Shown: one piece after another, positions 46,878 through 59,086 of the stretch
Layout: every line of letters begins with the position of its first letter
Position numbering within the stretch: position 1 is the stretch's first letter
Assembly (NCBI GenBank): GCA_001464055.1
Contig: LNET01000072.1
Span: 1-64,000, forward strand
From: Burkholderiales bacterium Ga0077543
Lineage (GTDB): Bacteria > Pseudomonadota > Gammaproteobacteria > Burkholderiales > Burkholderiaceae_C
Length of the DNA: 64,000 nucleotides
Direction of reading: 5' to 3'
Notes under the pieces: model-generated
What the model saw: the letters and a program-made list of their open reading frames with translations, nothing else
Databases searched by the model: none
Told to the model about the DNA's origin: nothing
Program-made: the position numbers and the translations under genes

Positions 46878-47579
46878 ATGGGCATCGATCTCACCGGCAT
46901 CTCGTCCAAGGCCACGCAAGCGCTGCTGGCCGAGCTGATGCTTGCCTACAGGGACCGCAGCGGACGGGCGGTGGCCATCGAGTCCGTGGGTGGCGTCGAC
47001 GCTGCCCGGCGGGTGCAGGCAGGCGAGGTCTTCGACCTCGTGTTCCTGGCCTCCGACGCCATCGACAAGCTCGTTGCCGGCGGCCATGTGCACAGCGGCA
47101 CCCGGGTTGACCTGGTGCGTTCACCCGTGGCCGTGGCCGTGGCCGCAACGGCGCCATTGCCCGACATCGGCAGCGGCGCGGCGCTGCGCCAGGCGGTGCT
47201 GAACGCGCCCAGCCTGAGTTTCTCCACCGGCCCCAGCGGCACCTACCTCGGCCAGCTGCTGGAACGCTGGGGCATTGCCGAACTCGTCTCGCCCCGCTTG
47301 GTGCAGGCGCCACCCGGTGTACCGGTGGGCAGCCTGGTGGCCAGCGGCCAGGTGGCGCTGGGCTTCCAGCAGCTCAGCGAGCTGCTGCCGCTTCATGGCA
47401 TCCAGATCGTCGGCACCCTGCCGGCGGACGTTGCCTACATCACCACCTTTTCTGCCGCCCTGCCGGCCACGCTGGACCTGGCCTCTGACCGGGCCGAAGC
47501 CGCGCGACAGCTGCTGGCCTTCCTGTGTTCCGACGCCACGGCCACAACCAAGCGTCGCCATGGCATGGAACCCGCCTGA
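46878..47579 (+). CDS. ModA-like substrate-binding-fold protein without evident signal peptide
   Basis: GIDLTGISSKATQALLAELMLAYRDRSGRAVAIESVGGVDAARRVQAGEVFDLVFLASDAI. Confidence 0.8.
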   Translation: MGIDLTGISSKATQALLAELMLAYRDRSGRAVAIESVGGVDAARRVQAGEVFDLVFLASDAIDKLVAGGHVHSGTRVDLVRSPVAVAVAATAPLPDIGSGAALRQAVLNAPSLSFSTGPSGTYLGQLLERWGIAELVSPRLVQAPPGVPVGSLVASGQVALGFQQLSELLPLHGIQIVGTLPADVAYITTFSAALPATLDLASDRAEAARQLLAFLCSDATATTKRRHGMEPA

Positions 47580-47601
47580 CTACCCACCGGACACCCTCCG
47601 C

Positions 47602-48630
47602 ATGATCATCGACATTCACGGCCACTACACCACCGCACCCAAAGCGCTGGAAGCCTGGCGCAATGCCCAGATTGCCGGCATCCGCGACGCCGCGCTGATG
47701 CCCCGGGTCGCCGACCTGAAGATCAGCGACGACGAACTGCGCGAGACCATCGAGACCAACCAGCTGGCGAAGATGCGCGAGCGCGGCAGCGACCTCACCA
47801 TCTTCAGCCCGCGTGCCAGCTTCATGGCCCACCACATCGGCGACTTCCAGGTCAGCAGCACCTGGGCCGCCATCTGCAACGAACTCTGCTTCCGCGTGGC
47901 GCAGCTGTTTCCCGACCACTTCATCCCGGCGGCGATGCTGCCGCAGAGCCCGGGCGTGGACCCGGCGACCTGCATCCCGGAACTGGTGAAGTGCGTCGAA
48001 CAGTATGGCAACGTCGCCATCAACCTGAACCCCGACCCCAGCGGCGGCCACTGGACCAGCCCGCCGCTGAGCGACCGCCACTGGTACCCCATCTACGAGA
48101 AGATGGTGGAGTACGGCATACCCGCCATGGTGCATGTCAGCACCAGCTGCAATGCCTGCTTCCACACCACCGGCGCGCACTACCTGAACGCCGACACCAC
48201 GGCCTTCATGCAGTGCCTGACCAGCGACCTGTTCAAGGAATTCCCGACGCTGAAGTTCGTCATCCCGCACGGCGGCGGCGCCGTGCCCTACCACTGGGGC
48301 CGCTTCCGCGGGCTGGCGCAGGAACTGAAGAAGCCGCTGCTGCAGGACCACCTGCTGAACAACATCTACTTCGACACCTGCGTCTACCACCAGCCCGGCA
48401 TCGACCTGCTGACCAAGGTGATCCCGGTCGACAACATCCTGTTTGCCAGCGAGATGATCGGCGCGGTGCGCGGCATCGACCCCGAGACCGGTTTCTACTA
48501 CGACGACACCAAGCGCTACATCGAAGCCAGCACGCAGCTCAGCGCACAGCAGAAACAGCAGATCTACGAAGGCAATGCCCGCCGCGTGTACCCGCGGCTG
48601 GATGCGGCACTGAAAAGAAAGGGGCAATGA
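47602..48630 (+). CDS. ligJ: 4-oxalomesaconate hydratase (amidohydrolase family)
   Basis: [24 protein letters not shown]...[21 protein letters not shown]; cluster context. Confidence 0.9.
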   Translation: MIIDIHGHYTTAPKALEAWRNAQIAGIRDAALMPRVADLKISDDELRETIETNQLAKMRERGSDLTIFSPRASFMAHHIGDFQVSSTWAAICNELCFRVAQLFPDHFIPAAMLPQSPGVDPATCIPELVKCVEQYGNVAINLNPDPSGGHWTSPPLSDRHWYPIYEKMVEYGIPAMVHVSTSCNACFHTTGAHYLNADTTAFMQCLTSDLFKEFPTLKFVIPHGGGAVPYHWGRFRGLAQELKKPLLQDHLLNNIYFDTCVYHQPGIDLLTKVIPVDNILFASEMIGAVRGIDPETGFYYDDTKRYIEASTQLSAQQKQQIYEGNARRVYPRLDAALKRKGQ

Positions 48631-48631
48631 G

Positions 48632-49330
48632 ATGTTCGAACTGGGGGTGGTCTATCGCGACATTCAGCGCGCCGATCGCACGGCTGCCGACGGCCTGGGC
48701 GCCTTCGGCAGTGCCACGGTGCACGAAGCGCAAGGGCGGGTGGGTTTGCTGCAGCCCTACATGCGCCCCATCTACCCGGGTTCGCGCATCTCGGGTGCGG
48801 CGGTCACGGTGCTGCTGCAGCCCGGCGACAACTGGATGATGCATGTGGCGGCCGAGCAGGTCCAGTCTGGCGACATCGTGGTCGCGGCCATCACCGCCGA
48901 GTGCACCGACGGCTATTTCGGCGACCTGCTGGCCACCTCGTTCCAGGCCCGCGGCGCACGCGGCCTGGTGATCGACGGTGGTTGCCGCGACGTGCGCGAC
49001 CTGCAGGCCATGGGCTTCCCGGTCTGGAGCCGGGCCGTCAGCAGCAAGGGCACCATCAAGGCCACGCTGGGCTCGGTCAACATCCCCGTGGTCTGCGCCG
49101 GTGCCTACATCACGCCTGGCGACGTCATCGTGGCCGACGACGACGGCGTGGTCGTGGTGCCGGCCGCGAACGCCGGCAAGACGCTGGAAGCTGCTGCAAA
49201 GCGCGAGGCGCTGGAGGCGGACAAGCGCGCCAAGCTGGCCGCCGGCGTGCTGGGCCTGGACATGTACGGCATGCGCGAACCGCTGGCCAAGGCCGGTCTG
49301 CGCTACATCGACGGCGCACCGCCACGTTGA
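48632..49330 (+). CDS. ligK: 4-carboxy-4-hydroxy-2-oxoadipate aldolase
   Basis: RraA-like fold: [39 protein letters not shown]...[25 protein letters not shown]. Confidence 0.9.
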   Translation: MFELGVVYRDIQRADRTAADGLGAFGSATVHEAQGRVGLLQPYMRPIYPGSRISGAAVTVLLQPGDNWMMHVAAEQVQSGDIVVAAITAECTDGYFGDLLATSFQARGARGLVIDGGCRDVRDLQAMGFPVWSRAVSSKGTIKATLGSVNIPVVCAGAYITPGDVIVADDDGVVVVPAANAGKTLEAAAKREALEADKRAKLAAGVLGLDMYGMREPLAKAGLRYIDGAPPR

Positions 49331-49334
49331 CGTG

Positions 49335-51233
49335 ATGCCTGACACGTCCATCCAGCGCATTGCCGTCGTCGGCTATGGCGAGGTCGGCCGGATACTGGCC
49401 GAAGACCTGCGCGCCCGCGGGCTGGCCGTGGCCGCCTTCGACATCCGCGTGACCCCGCCGATGCGCACCCATGCCGCGCAGCAGGGCGTGCATCTGGCCT
49501 CCAGCCCCGTCCTGGCGGTGAACGACGCAGGCCTGGTCTTGTCTGCCGTCACTGCCAGCCAGACTGTGGCCGTGGCCGAGGCCTGTGCGAGCGGACTCGC
49601 GCCTGCAGCGTTTTTCCTCGACCTCAACAGCGCATCGCCCGGCGCCAAGCAACGCGCCGCGGCCATCGTCGAAAACGCTGGCCAGGGCGCGCGTTACGTC
49701 GAAGGCGCGGTGATGACCAGCGTGCCGCCCTATCGCAGCCAGGTGCCGCTGTTGCTGGGCGGGCCGCATGCGCAGGCGCTGCTGGCGCCATTGAACGAGA
49801 TTGGCTTCTGGGCCCGCCTGGCCAGCGACAGGCTGGGTGTGGCCAGCGCCACGAAGATGAGCCGCAGCGTGATGATCAAGGGCCTGGAAGCCATGGTCAT
49901 CGAAAGCTTCACCACGGCGCGGCACTACGGCGTCGAAGATGCGCTGATCGCTTCGCTGGCAGAAACCTTCCCCGGCATCGACTGGGAGAAGCAGGCCAGC
50001 TACTTCTTCCAGCGCGTCATCGAGCACGGCCGCCGCCGCAGCGAGGAAGTGCGCGAAGTCGCGCAGACCGTGCGCGAAGCCGGACTCGAGCCCTGGTCGG
50101 CTGCCGGAACGGCCGAGCGCCAGGCCTGGATGGCCGACCTCGCCGATGCCGGACTGTTCGGTGAACGCGGCAGCCCCGGCTTTGCGCGCAGCCCCGACTG
50201 GCGGCTGGAAGCCGACCGGCTGCTCGGCGCCAACCGAAGCCCGGACCTCGCGGCGCCCCGCGCCCCTTCGATCAAGGACCGATCCCCGATGAGCAAACCC
50301 ACCCAGGGCGACTTCACCAAGACCGCCGGCTGGCTCGATTGGTTCGAGGGGCCCAGCATCCCGCGCTTCCGGCTGCCGCCCGGCAGCGTCGACGCGCATT
50401 GCCATGTCTTCGGCCCGGGTGACGAATTCCCCTACGCCCCTGAGCGCAAGTACACGCCCTGCGACGCCAGCAAGGCGCAGCTGTTCGCCCTGCGCGACCA
50501 CCTGGGCTTTGCGCGCAACGTCATCGTGCAGGCCACCTGCCATGGCGCCGACAACCGTGCCCTGGTCGATGCCTGCCTGGCCAGCGGCGGCCGCGCGCGC
50601 GGCGTGGCCACCGTGAAGCGCAGCATCAGCGACACCGAACTGCAGGCCCTGCACGCCGCCGGCGTACGCGGGGTGCGCTTCAACTTCGTCAAGCGCCTGG
50701 TGGACTTCACGCCCAGGGAAGAGCTGAGGGAGATCGCCAGCCGCATCGCGCCTCTGGGCTGGCATGTCGTCATCTACTTCGAGGCCGTGGACCTGCCCGA
50801 GCTGTGGGACTTCTTCACTGCCCTGCCGACCACGGTGGTGGTGGACCACATGGGCCGGCCCGACCTGGCCCTGCCGGTGGACGGCCCGCAGTTTGCGCTG
50901 TTCGAGCGGTTCATGCGCGAGTACCCGAATGTCTGGAGCAAGGTCAGCTGCCCCGAACGCCTGAGCCTGTCGGGGCCGAAGGCGGTGCCGGGCGAACAGG
51001 CGGCGGGTTTGCCCAGCTATCGCGACGTGGTGCCCTTTGCCCGCCGCATCGTCGAACAGTTCCCCGACCGCGTGCTCTGGGGCACCGACTGGCCGCACCC
51101 GAACCTGAAGGACCACATGCCCGACGACGGGCTGCTGGTGGACTTCATCCCGCACATCGCCGTCACCACCGAGCTGCAGCGCAAGCTGCTCGTGACGAAC
51201 CCGATGCGCCTGTACTGGCCCGAGGAAAGCTGA
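49335..51233 (+). CDS. ligI: Fusion: NAD(P)-dependent dehydrogenase (DUF1932-type) + 2-pyrone-4,6-dicarboxylate hydrolase (LigI)
   Basis: One 632-aa frame: IAVVGYGEVGRILAEDLRARGL... then MSKPTQGDFTKTAGWLDWFEGPSIPRFRLPPGSVDAHCHVFGPGDEFPYAPERKYTPCDA; no stop between domains. Confidence 0.85.
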   Translation: MPDTSIQRIAVVGYGEVGRILAEDLRARGLAVAAFDIRVTPPMRTHAAQQGVHLASSPVLAVNDAGLVLSAVTASQTVAVAEACASGLAPAAFFLDLNSASPGAKQRAAAIVENAGQGARYVEGAVMTSVPPYRSQVPLLLGGPHAQALLAPLNEIGFWARLASDRLGVASATKMSRSVMIKGLEAMVIESFTTARHYGVEDALIASLAETFPGIDWEKQASYFFQRVIEHGRRRSEEVREVAQTVREAGLEPWSAAGTAERQAWMADLADAGLFGERGSPGFARSPDWRLEADRLLGANRSPDLAAPRAPSIKDRSPMSKPTQGDFTKTAGWLDWFEGPSIPRFRLPPGSVDAHCHVFGPGDEFPYAPERKYTPCDASKAQLFALRDHLGFARNVIVQATCHGADNRALVDACLASGGRARGVATVKRSISDTELQALHAAGVRGVRFNFVKRLVDFTPREELREIASRIAPLGWHVVIYFEAVDLPELWDFFTALPTTVVVDHMGRPDLALPVDGPQFALFERFMREYPNVWSKVSCPERLSLSGPKAVPGEQAAGLPSYRDVVPFARRIVEQFPDRVLWGTDWPHPNLKDHMPDDGLLVDFIPHIAVTTELQRKLLVTNPMRLYWPEES

Positions 51234-51235
51234 AC

Positions 51236-52519
<1,284 letters not shown>

Positions 52520-52523
<4 letters not shown>

Positions 52524-53467
52524 CGATCAAGGTCGCCCTGGCCGGTGCTGGCGCCTTCGGCATCAAGCATCTGGACGCGATGAAGCTCATCCCGGATGTC
52601 GAAGTGGTTTCGCTCGTCAGCCGCGACCTGGCCAAGACCCAGGAAGTGGCGGCGAAGTACGGCATCGCGCATGTCACCACCCGCCTCGAAGACAGCCTGG
52701 CCATCCGCGAAGTGGACGCGGTGATCCTGGTCACGCCCACGCAGATGCATGCCAGCCAGACCCTGGCCTGCCTGGCCGCGGGCAAGCATGTGCAGGTGGA
52801 GATTCCGCTGTGCGACGTGCTCGCCGAAGGTCAGGCCGTGGTGGACGCAGCCAAGGCCAGCGGCCTGGTTGCGATGTGCGGCCACACGCGCCGCTTCAAC
52901 CCCAGCCACCAGTGGGTGCGCCAGCGCATCCTGACAGGCGACTTCCACATCCAGCAGATGGACGTGCAGACCTACTTCTTCCGCCGCAGCAACATGAACG
53001 CCCTGGGCCAGCCGCGCAGCTGGACCGACCACCTGCTGTGGCACCACGCCGCGCACACCGTGGACCTGTTTGCCTACCAGGCGCAAAGCCCGGTGGTGAA
53101 GGCCAACGCGATCCAGGGGCCCATCCACCCGCAACTGGGCATCGCCATGGACATGAGCATCCAGCTGCAGGCGGCCAGCGGCGCCATTTGCACGCTCAGC
53201 CTCAGCTTCAACAACGAAGGCCCGCTGGGCACCTTCTTCCGCTACATCGGCGACACCGGCACCTACATCGCGCGCTACGACGACCTGTTCACCGGCAAGG
53301 ACGAGAAGATCGACGTCAGCCAGGTGGACGTCTCGATGAACGGCATCGAACTGCAGGACCGAGAGTTCTTTGCTGCCATTCGAGAAGGGCGGGAACCCAA
53401 TGCCAGCGTCGCGCAGGTGCTGCCTTGTTACCAGGTGCTGCACGCGCTGGAACAGCAGATGGTTTGA
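52520..53467 (+). CDS. ligC: 4-carboxy-2-hydroxymuconate-6-semialdehyde dehydrogenase (Gfo/Idh/MocA fold)
   Basis: VALAGAGAFGIKHLDAMKLIPDVEVVSLVSRDLAKTQEVAAKYGI; cluster context. Confidence 0.92.
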
Positions 53468-53528
53468 AGCAGGGGGTTTTCCAGACCGCATGACCTAAAA
53501 GTTTGGTTTTCATGGCATCATCTTTCCT

Positions 53529-53924
53529 ATGAATGCCGTGATGCAGCTTTCTTTAGCCGACCCCACGCCAGCACCAGACCCCGCGATGGTGCTGGGCAAG
53601 GCCACGGCCCGGGCCGCCGAACTGTTGGGCTTGTCGGGCGCGGCCCTGGCGCGGGTGGTGGGGGTGAGCGAACCCACGGTGTCGCGGCTGGTGCACGGGC
53701 AGCGCGGCCTGAACCCGCGCAGCAAGGAAGGCGAACTCGCTGCGCTGCTCGTGCGTGTGTACCGTTCGCTGGACGCGCTGGTGGGCAACAGCGCTGCGCA
53801 GCGCCTGGCCTGGATGAACAGCCATCATCGTGCCCTGGGCGGCGTGCCGCGCGACCTGGTGCAGACTGCACAGGGCCTGGTGGCCACGCTGGCCTACCTG
53901 GACGGCATGCGCGCGCCGTCGTGA
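53529..53924 (+). CDS. Xre/MbcA/ParS-type antitoxin
   Basis: AAELLGLSGAALARVVGVSEPTVSRLVHGQRGL...AAQRLAWMNSHHRALGGVPRDLVQTAQGLVATLAYLDGMR. Confidence 0.9.
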   Translation: MNAVMQLSLADPTPAPDPAMVLGKATARAAELLGLSGAALARVVGVSEPTVSRLVHGQRGLNPRSKEGELAALLVRVYRSLDALVGNSAAQRLAWMNSHHRALGGVPRDLVQTAQGLVATLAYLDGMRAPS

Positions 53925-54709
53925 TACCGGCTTCTGCGGCTTCTGCTGCGACCTGGCCACCGCAATGGCTGGCCGAAACCGCGCAAGCCCGCAGCAGCCT
54001 GCTCTGGCGCGGCGTCGAAGCGCAGCACATCGTCGCCACCATGCGCCTGGTCGACACGCTGGACGAACAGGCGGTGCTCGAGCAACTGCTCGAAAACAGC
54101 AAGCCGGCCCTGCCGGCAAGCTTGCCCGGTCCGGTTGCGGCAGAACTTCCTGAACTGCCCGCCATCCCGGTGCCGCACTACCTGCTGTCCACCCCCTTCC
54201 GCTACCGGAGCCCGTTCCCCAGCCGCTTCCGCCGTCCGCACCACGCCGGCATCTGGTATGGGGCCGAGACCTTGCGCGCGGCGGCTGCCGAAGTCGCTTA
54301 CTGGCGCTGGCGCTTCCTGGTCGACAGCGACGGGTTGCGCAGCGGCGAACTGCACACCGAGCACAGCTTTTTCCAGGCCCGCGTGCAGGGCCAGGCCATC
54401 GACCTGAGCGCAGCGCCCTGGGACAGCCTGGCCGCCTTGTGGATGCAGGACCGCGACTACAGCGCCACCCACGCCCTGGCCGACGCAGCCCGCAGTGCCG
54501 GCCTGCAGTGGCTGCGCTATGCCTCGGTGCGGGAAAACGGCGGTCACTGCGCAGCCGTGTTCAGCTTGCAGGCGCTGAGCCTGCACCTACCCCACTGGCC
54601 GCAGACCTGGCACTGCAAGACCACTGCGCACAGCGTCTGGCTGGTGCGTGAAGAACAACGCTACGCCTGGGCCTTTGCCCTGGCGCCCAACGGCCCCGTG
54701 ATGTCATGA
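53921..54709 (+). CDS. RES-domain toxin (NAD+-consuming family), GTG start
   Basis: FRYRSPFPSRFRRPHHAGIWYGAETLRAAAAEVAYWRWRF...ALADAARSAGLQWLRYASVRENGGHCAAVF; ATGA-like overlap with antitoxin. Confidence 0.9.
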   Translation: MIPASAASAATWPPQWLAETAQARSSLLWRGVEAQHIVATMRLVDTLDEQAVLEQLLENSKPALPASLPGPVAAELPELPAIPVPHYLLSTPFRYRSPFPSRFRRPHHAGIWYGAETLRAAAAEVAYWRWRFLVDSDGLRSGELHTEHSFFQARVQGQAIDLSAAPWDSLAALWMQDRDYSATHALADAARSAGLQWLRYASVRENGGHCAAVFSLQALSLHLPHWPQTWHCKTTAHSVWLVREEQRYAWAFALAPNGPVMS

Positions 54710-55734
54710 CTCCCACCGCCACCCCCACCCTCCGCCGCATCGGCCCCTTCAAGGTCGCACCCATCGGCCTGGGCTGCATGAACCTGAACCATGGCTACGG
54801 CGCTGCACCTGCGCCCGAAGCCGCCGAGCGGCTGCTGCTGACAGCGCTGGACCAGGGCGTGACCCTGTTCGACACCGCCGCGCTGTACGGTTTTGGCGCC
54901 AACGAGACCCTGGTGGGCCGCGTGCTGCAGCCGTACCGTGGCCGCATCGTGCTGTGCAGCAAGGGCGGCATGACGGGCCAGCCGGTGGGTCCGGGTGGCG
55001 CGCTGCAGCGCGTCATCGACGGCCGGCCCGAGGCCATCCGCCGCGACTGCGAAGACAGTCTGCGCCGCCTGCGCACCGACGTCATCGACCTGTATTACCT
55101 GCACCGCTGGGACAAGCGTGTGCCGATCGAGGAATCGGTGGGCGCGATGGCGCGCCTGAAGGAAGAGGGCAAGCTGCTGGCGCTGGGCCTGTCCGAAGTC
55201 TCGGCCGACACCCTGCGCAAGGCTCACCGCGAACACCCGATTGCCGCGGTGCAGAGCGAGTATTCGCCCTGGTCGCGCAATGTCGAGATCGGCGTGCTGC
55301 AGGCCTGCCGCGACATCGGTGCCGCCTTGGTGGCTTTCAGCCCGGTAGCGCGCGGCTTCCTCACCGCCACGCCGCCTGACCCGGCCGCTTTCGACGCGAG
55401 TGACATCCGCCGCACCATGCCGCGCTTTGCGCCCGCGGCCTATGCCGCCAACCTGACCCTGTGGGGCGGCGTGCAGGCGCTGGCAGAGCGCGCCGGCTGC
55501 ACGCCGGCGCAGTTGTCGCTGGCCTGGCTGCTGGCCCGCGGCGACCATGTCGTGCCGATTCCCGGCACGACGCAGGCGGCGCATTTGATCGAGAACCTGG
55601 GCGCCCAGGGGCTGGCCCCGAGCCCGGGCGTCTTCGAGGAACTCGAGGAGCTGATGCGCCAAGGGCGGGTGCACGGCGGGCGCTACAACGCTGCCAGCCA
55701 GGGCGAGGTCGACACCGAGCAGTTCCCGGCCTGA
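54706..55734 (+). CDS. Aldo/keto reductase
   Basis: IGLGCMNLNHGYGAAPAPEAAERLLLTALDQGVTLFDTAALYGFGANETLVGR. Confidence 0.94.
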   Translation: MTPTATPTLRRIGPFKVAPIGLGCMNLNHGYGAAPAPEAAERLLLTALDQGVTLFDTAALYGFGANETLVGRVLQPYRGRIVLCSKGGMTGQPVGPGGALQRVIDGRPEAIRRDCEDSLRRLRTDVIDLYYLHRWDKRVPIEESVGAMARLKEEGKLLALGLSEVSADTLRKAHREHPIAAVQSEYSPWSRNVEIGVLQACRDIGAALVAFSPVARGFLTATPPDPAAFDASDIRRTMPRFAPAAYAANLTLWGGVQALAERAGCTPAQLSLAWLLARGDHVVPIPGTTQAAHLIENLGAQGLAPSPGVFEELEELMRQGRVHGGRYNAASQGEVDTEQFPA

Positions 55735-55880
55735 GCGCCGGCCTGCTGGGCCATCGACGACAGCAGTGCGAACTGAAATCCGCTGCCCTTGAAATGGCGG
55801 CAAAGCCCCTCATCATCCACGGTTGCGCGGCAGGTCCGCCCGCCGTCCTTCCTTCTTGAACCCTGAAAACCAAGTCGCCC

Positions 55881-57782
55881 ATGGACAAGCAAACCCTGTC
55901 ATTCCAGGCCGAGGTCAAGCAGATCCTGCACCTCGTCACGCATTCGCTTTATTCGAACAAGGAAATCTTCCTGCGCGAGCTCGTCAGCAACGCGTCCGAC
56001 GCCTGCGACAAGCTGCGCTTCGAGGCGCTGGACAAGCCTGAACTGTTCGAGGACGCCCCCAACCTCGACGTGCGTGTGTTCTACGACGCCGAGCGCAAGA
56101 CCATCACCATCCGCGACAACGGCATCGGCATGAGCGCCGACGAAGCCGTGGCCCACCTGGGCACCATCGCCAAGAGCGGCACACGCGAGTTCATGAACAA
56201 GCTCGAGGGCGAGCAGAAGAAGGACGCCAACCTCATCGGCCAGTTCGGCGTGGGCTTCTACAGTGGTTTCATCGTCGCCGACCGGATGACGGTGGAAACC
56301 CGCCGCGCCGGCGCCAGCGCCGCGGAAGGCGTGCGCTGGTCCAGCGAAGGCACCGGCGACTTCGAGGTCGAGTCCATCACCCGCGCCGAGCGCGGCACCG
56401 ACGTCATCCTCCACCTGCGTGAGGGCGAGGAGGAATTCCTCAGCGCCTGGAAGCTGAAGTCCATCATCAGCAAGTACAGCGACCACATCAGCCTGCCGGT
56501 GCTGATGCCCAAGACGAAGTGGGACGAAGAAAAGAAGGACACGGTTGCCACCGACGAATGGGAAACGGTGAACAAGGCCGCGGCGCTGTGGACGCGCAGC
56601 AAGAGCGACATCACCGACGCCCAGTACCAGGACTTCTACAAGCAGCTGAGCTACGACCAGGAAGCGCCGCTGGCCTACACCCACAACCGCGTCGAAGGTC
56701 GCAGCGAATACACGCAGCTGCTCTACGTGCCGGCGAAAGCGCCTTTCGACTTGTGGAACCGCGACAAGCGCGGCGGCGTGAAGCTGTATGTCAAGCGCGT
56801 GTTCATCATGGACGACGCTGAGGCGCTGATGCCTGTGTACCTGCGCTTCGTGAAGGGCGTGATCGACAGCGCCGACCTGCCACTGAACGTCAGCCGCGAA
56901 CTGCTGCAGGAAAGCCGTGACGTGAAGGCCATCCGCGAAGGCAGCACCAAGCGCGTGCTGGGCATGCTGGAAGCGCTGGCCGACAGTGATAGCGCAGAAG
57001 ACCGCGAGAAGTACGCCAAGTTCTGGGGCGAGTTCGGCGCCGTGCTGAAGGAAGGCCTGGGCGAAGACCACGCTAACCAGGAACGCCTGGCCAAGCTGCT
57101 GCGATTCGCCAGCACCCATGCCGCTGAAGCCGGGCAGAGCGTGTCGCTGGCCGATTACGTGGGGCGGATGAAGGAAGGGCAGGAAGAGATCTACTACATC
57201 ACCGCCGACACGCTGTCGGCAGCAAAGAACAGCCCGCAGCTCGAGATCTTCCGCAAGAAGGGCCTGGAAGTGCTGCTGCTGACCGACCGCGTCGACGAGT
57301 GGATGCTCAGCCACCTGTATGAATTCGACGGCAAGACGCTGCAGAGCGTGGCCAAGGGCGGCGTCGACCTGGGCAAGCTGCAGGACGAGGAAGAAAAGAA
57401 GCAGGCCGAAGCCACCGCCGAAGCCTTCAAGCCCATGCTGGACAAACTGAAGGATGTGCTGAAGGACCGTGCCAAGGATGTTCGCACGACGGCGCGGCTG
57501 GTCGATTCACCGGCCTGCATCGTCGTCGATGAAGGCGACATGAGCTCACACCTGGCGCGCCTGCTCAAGCAAACCGGGCAGGGCGCGCCGGCGGGCAAGC
57601 CCATCCTGGAAGTGAATGCCGAACATGCGCTGGTCAAGCGCCTGGGCGGCCTGGACAGCGGCAACGGCTTTGACGAACTGGCGCACATCCTGTTCGACCA
57701 GGCGTTGCTGGCCGAAGGCGGGCAACTCGAAGACCCGGCGGCCTACGTGGCGCGTGTCAACAAGCTGCTGGTCGCTGGATGA
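55881..57782 (+). CDS. htpG: Molecular chaperone HtpG (Hsp90)
   Basis: [47 protein letters not shown]. Confidence 0.98.
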   Translation: MDKQTLSFQAEVKQILHLVTHSLYSNKEIFLRELVSNASDACDKLRFEALDKPELFEDAPNLDVRVFYDAERKTITIRDNGIGMSADEAVAHLGTIAKSGTREFMNKLEGEQKKDANLIGQFGVGFYSGFIVADRMTVETRRAGASAAEGVRWSSEGTGDFEVESITRAERGTDVILHLREGEEEFLSAWKLKSIISKYSDHISLPVLMPKTKWDEEKKDTVATDEWETVNKAAALWTRSKSDITDAQYQDFYKQLSYDQEAPLAYTHNRVEGRSEYTQLLYVPAKAPFDLWNRDKRGGVKLYVKRVFIMDDAEALMPVYLRFVKGVIDSADLPLNVSRELLQESRDVKAIREGSTKRVLGMLEALADSDSAEDREKYAKFWGEFGAVLKEGLGEDHANQERLAKLLRFASTHAAEAGQSVSLADYVGRMKEGQEEIYYITADTLSAAKNSPQLEIFRKKGLEVLLLTDRVDEWMLSHLYEFDGKTLQSVAKGGVDLGKLQDEEEKKQAEATAEAFKPMLDKLKDVLKDRAKDVRTTARLVDSPACIVVDEGDMSSHLARLLKQTGQGAPAGKPILEVNAEHALVKRLGGLDSGNGFDELAHILFDQALLAEGGQLEDPAAYVARVNKLLVAG

Positions 57783-57805
57783 GGCAGGCCGTCAGCGCTT
57801 GATCG

Positions 57806-59086
57806 TCACTCCCCGGCTGCGTGGTCCGCAAACTGCGGCAGGGCCTGCAGCGCGGCCGGGTCGAAGCTTTCGTTGCGGAAGAGCTTCGGGTAGTAGAACT
57901 CGCGCAGCGCGGCATGGAAGCTGCGCACCCGCTCTTCATAGGCCAGGGTCGACTGCATGTCGGTGCGTGCCAGGGCCTGCAGCCATCGCTCCAGCAGCAC
58001 CGGTGGCGCGACCAGGGCCAACCGGCCTGCCAGGCGATCGCGCTCCAGCCGCCCCCGGGTGTAGGCTGCCGAAAGGGCTTCGGTCTGCTGGTCGCCCACC
58101 TGCTGGAAGGCGTAGTACCACTTCCATTCGAACGGTCGCTCGATCGCCGCATAGGGCGCCCACTGCGGATGGCGTTCGACGAAGGCCGCCATCGTGGCTT
58201 CTTTCGGCAGGTCCCAGGCGTCGTTCACGGCTTCGCGCTGGGTCATGACGATATCGGCGCCGGAGGGTAGGGGCACGGCCCGGTCGATCGCCGTCCGGCC
58301 CGCCGCCGGCACCAGCACGGCCAGCAGCATCCAGACGCCGATCAGCGCCGCCAGGATCGTTTCCCCCGTCTGCCGCCAGGCCGCCAGGCCAGCGCAGACC
58401 AGGGTCCAGAACAGCAGATAGGCCAGCAACAGGGCGCAGGCCGCGAGCAGGGTCGAGGTGGCTGCGCCGCTGAGGCTGGCGGCCACCACCAGTGGCAGCC
58501 CGGCGGCAACGAAGACACCGGCGGCGCGAAGCAGGGCGCGCAGCCGCCAGAGCCTGCCCGAGCCCGAGCCCGCGGACGTGGCCACCAGCAGGTCGTGGCG
58601 ACCCGCCACGCGCTCGCTCGCCCGCAGGTCGTGCAGCATGACGATCAGCACCAGCGGCAGCACGAAGGCGGCGAGAAAGGCGAAATCGAAGCGGCCGACC
58701 AGGGCCAGCACCGGATGGCCCGCATCGCGTTCATGCACCTGCCCTTCCAGCGCCAGCATGCGCAGCCTGTGCTTCCAGGCCGCGTCGTCCCTGCGGCCCA
58801 GGGCCGCAAAGGCGAAGTTCGAGGGCGGGTCGAAGCTGAGGTGGAAGCTGGCATAGGCCGTGGCGCCCCAGTCCTTCTGCGCTGCCTGAACGGCCTGGCG
58901 GTCCTGGCGATCGGCCGCGAGCAGCTTGGCGATCGTGGCGTTCTGATGACGGACTTCCGCCAGGCCCGCTGCCGTGGCCAGGGCGCTCAGGCCCAGCACG
59001 ACCAGCCACCAGAACAGCACGGTCCGGTCGCGGACGAGGAAGGCGGCTTCGCGCCAGACCGATCTGCAGAGCCCTGGCATGTTCAT
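57806..59086 (-). CDS. ABC transporter permease, DUF3526 type
   Basis: WREAAFLVRDRTVLFWWLVVLGLSALATAAG; RPFEWKWYYAFQQVGDQQTEAL. Confidence 0.85.
   Translation of the reverse strand: MNMPGLCRSVWREAAFLVRDRTVLFWWLVVLGLSALATAAGLAEVRHQNATIAKLLAADRQDRQAVQAAQKDWGATAYASFHLSFDPPSNFAFAALGRRDDAAWKHRLRMLALEGQVHERDAGHPVLALVGRFDFAFLAAFVLPLVLIVMLHDLRASERVAGRHDLLVATSAGSGSGRLWRLRALLRAAGVFVAAGLPLVVAASLSGAATSTLLAACALLLAYLLFWTLVCAGLAAWRQTGETILAALIGVWMLLAVLVPAAGRTAIDRAVPLPSGADIVMTQREAVNDAWDLPKEATMAAFVERHPQWAPYAAIERPFEWKWYYAFQQVGDQQTEALSAAYTRGRLERDRLAGRLALVAPPVLLERWLQALARTDMQSTLAYEERVRSFHAALREFYYPKLFRNESFDPAALQALPQFADHAAGE

Noticed and set aside
49125-51155. 676-aa minus-strand ORF
   Set aside because: Fully antisense to the dehydrogenase-LigI fusion; His/Gln-rich shadow composition.
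53494-53519. CATGA...TCATG imperfect palindrome upstream of the Xre-RES genes
   Set aside because: Arms of only 5 bp in an A/T-rich promoter; plausible operator but not strong enough to report.
55899-57314. 471-aa minus-strand ORF inside htpG
   Set aside because: Antisense shadow of a highly conserved chaperone gene.
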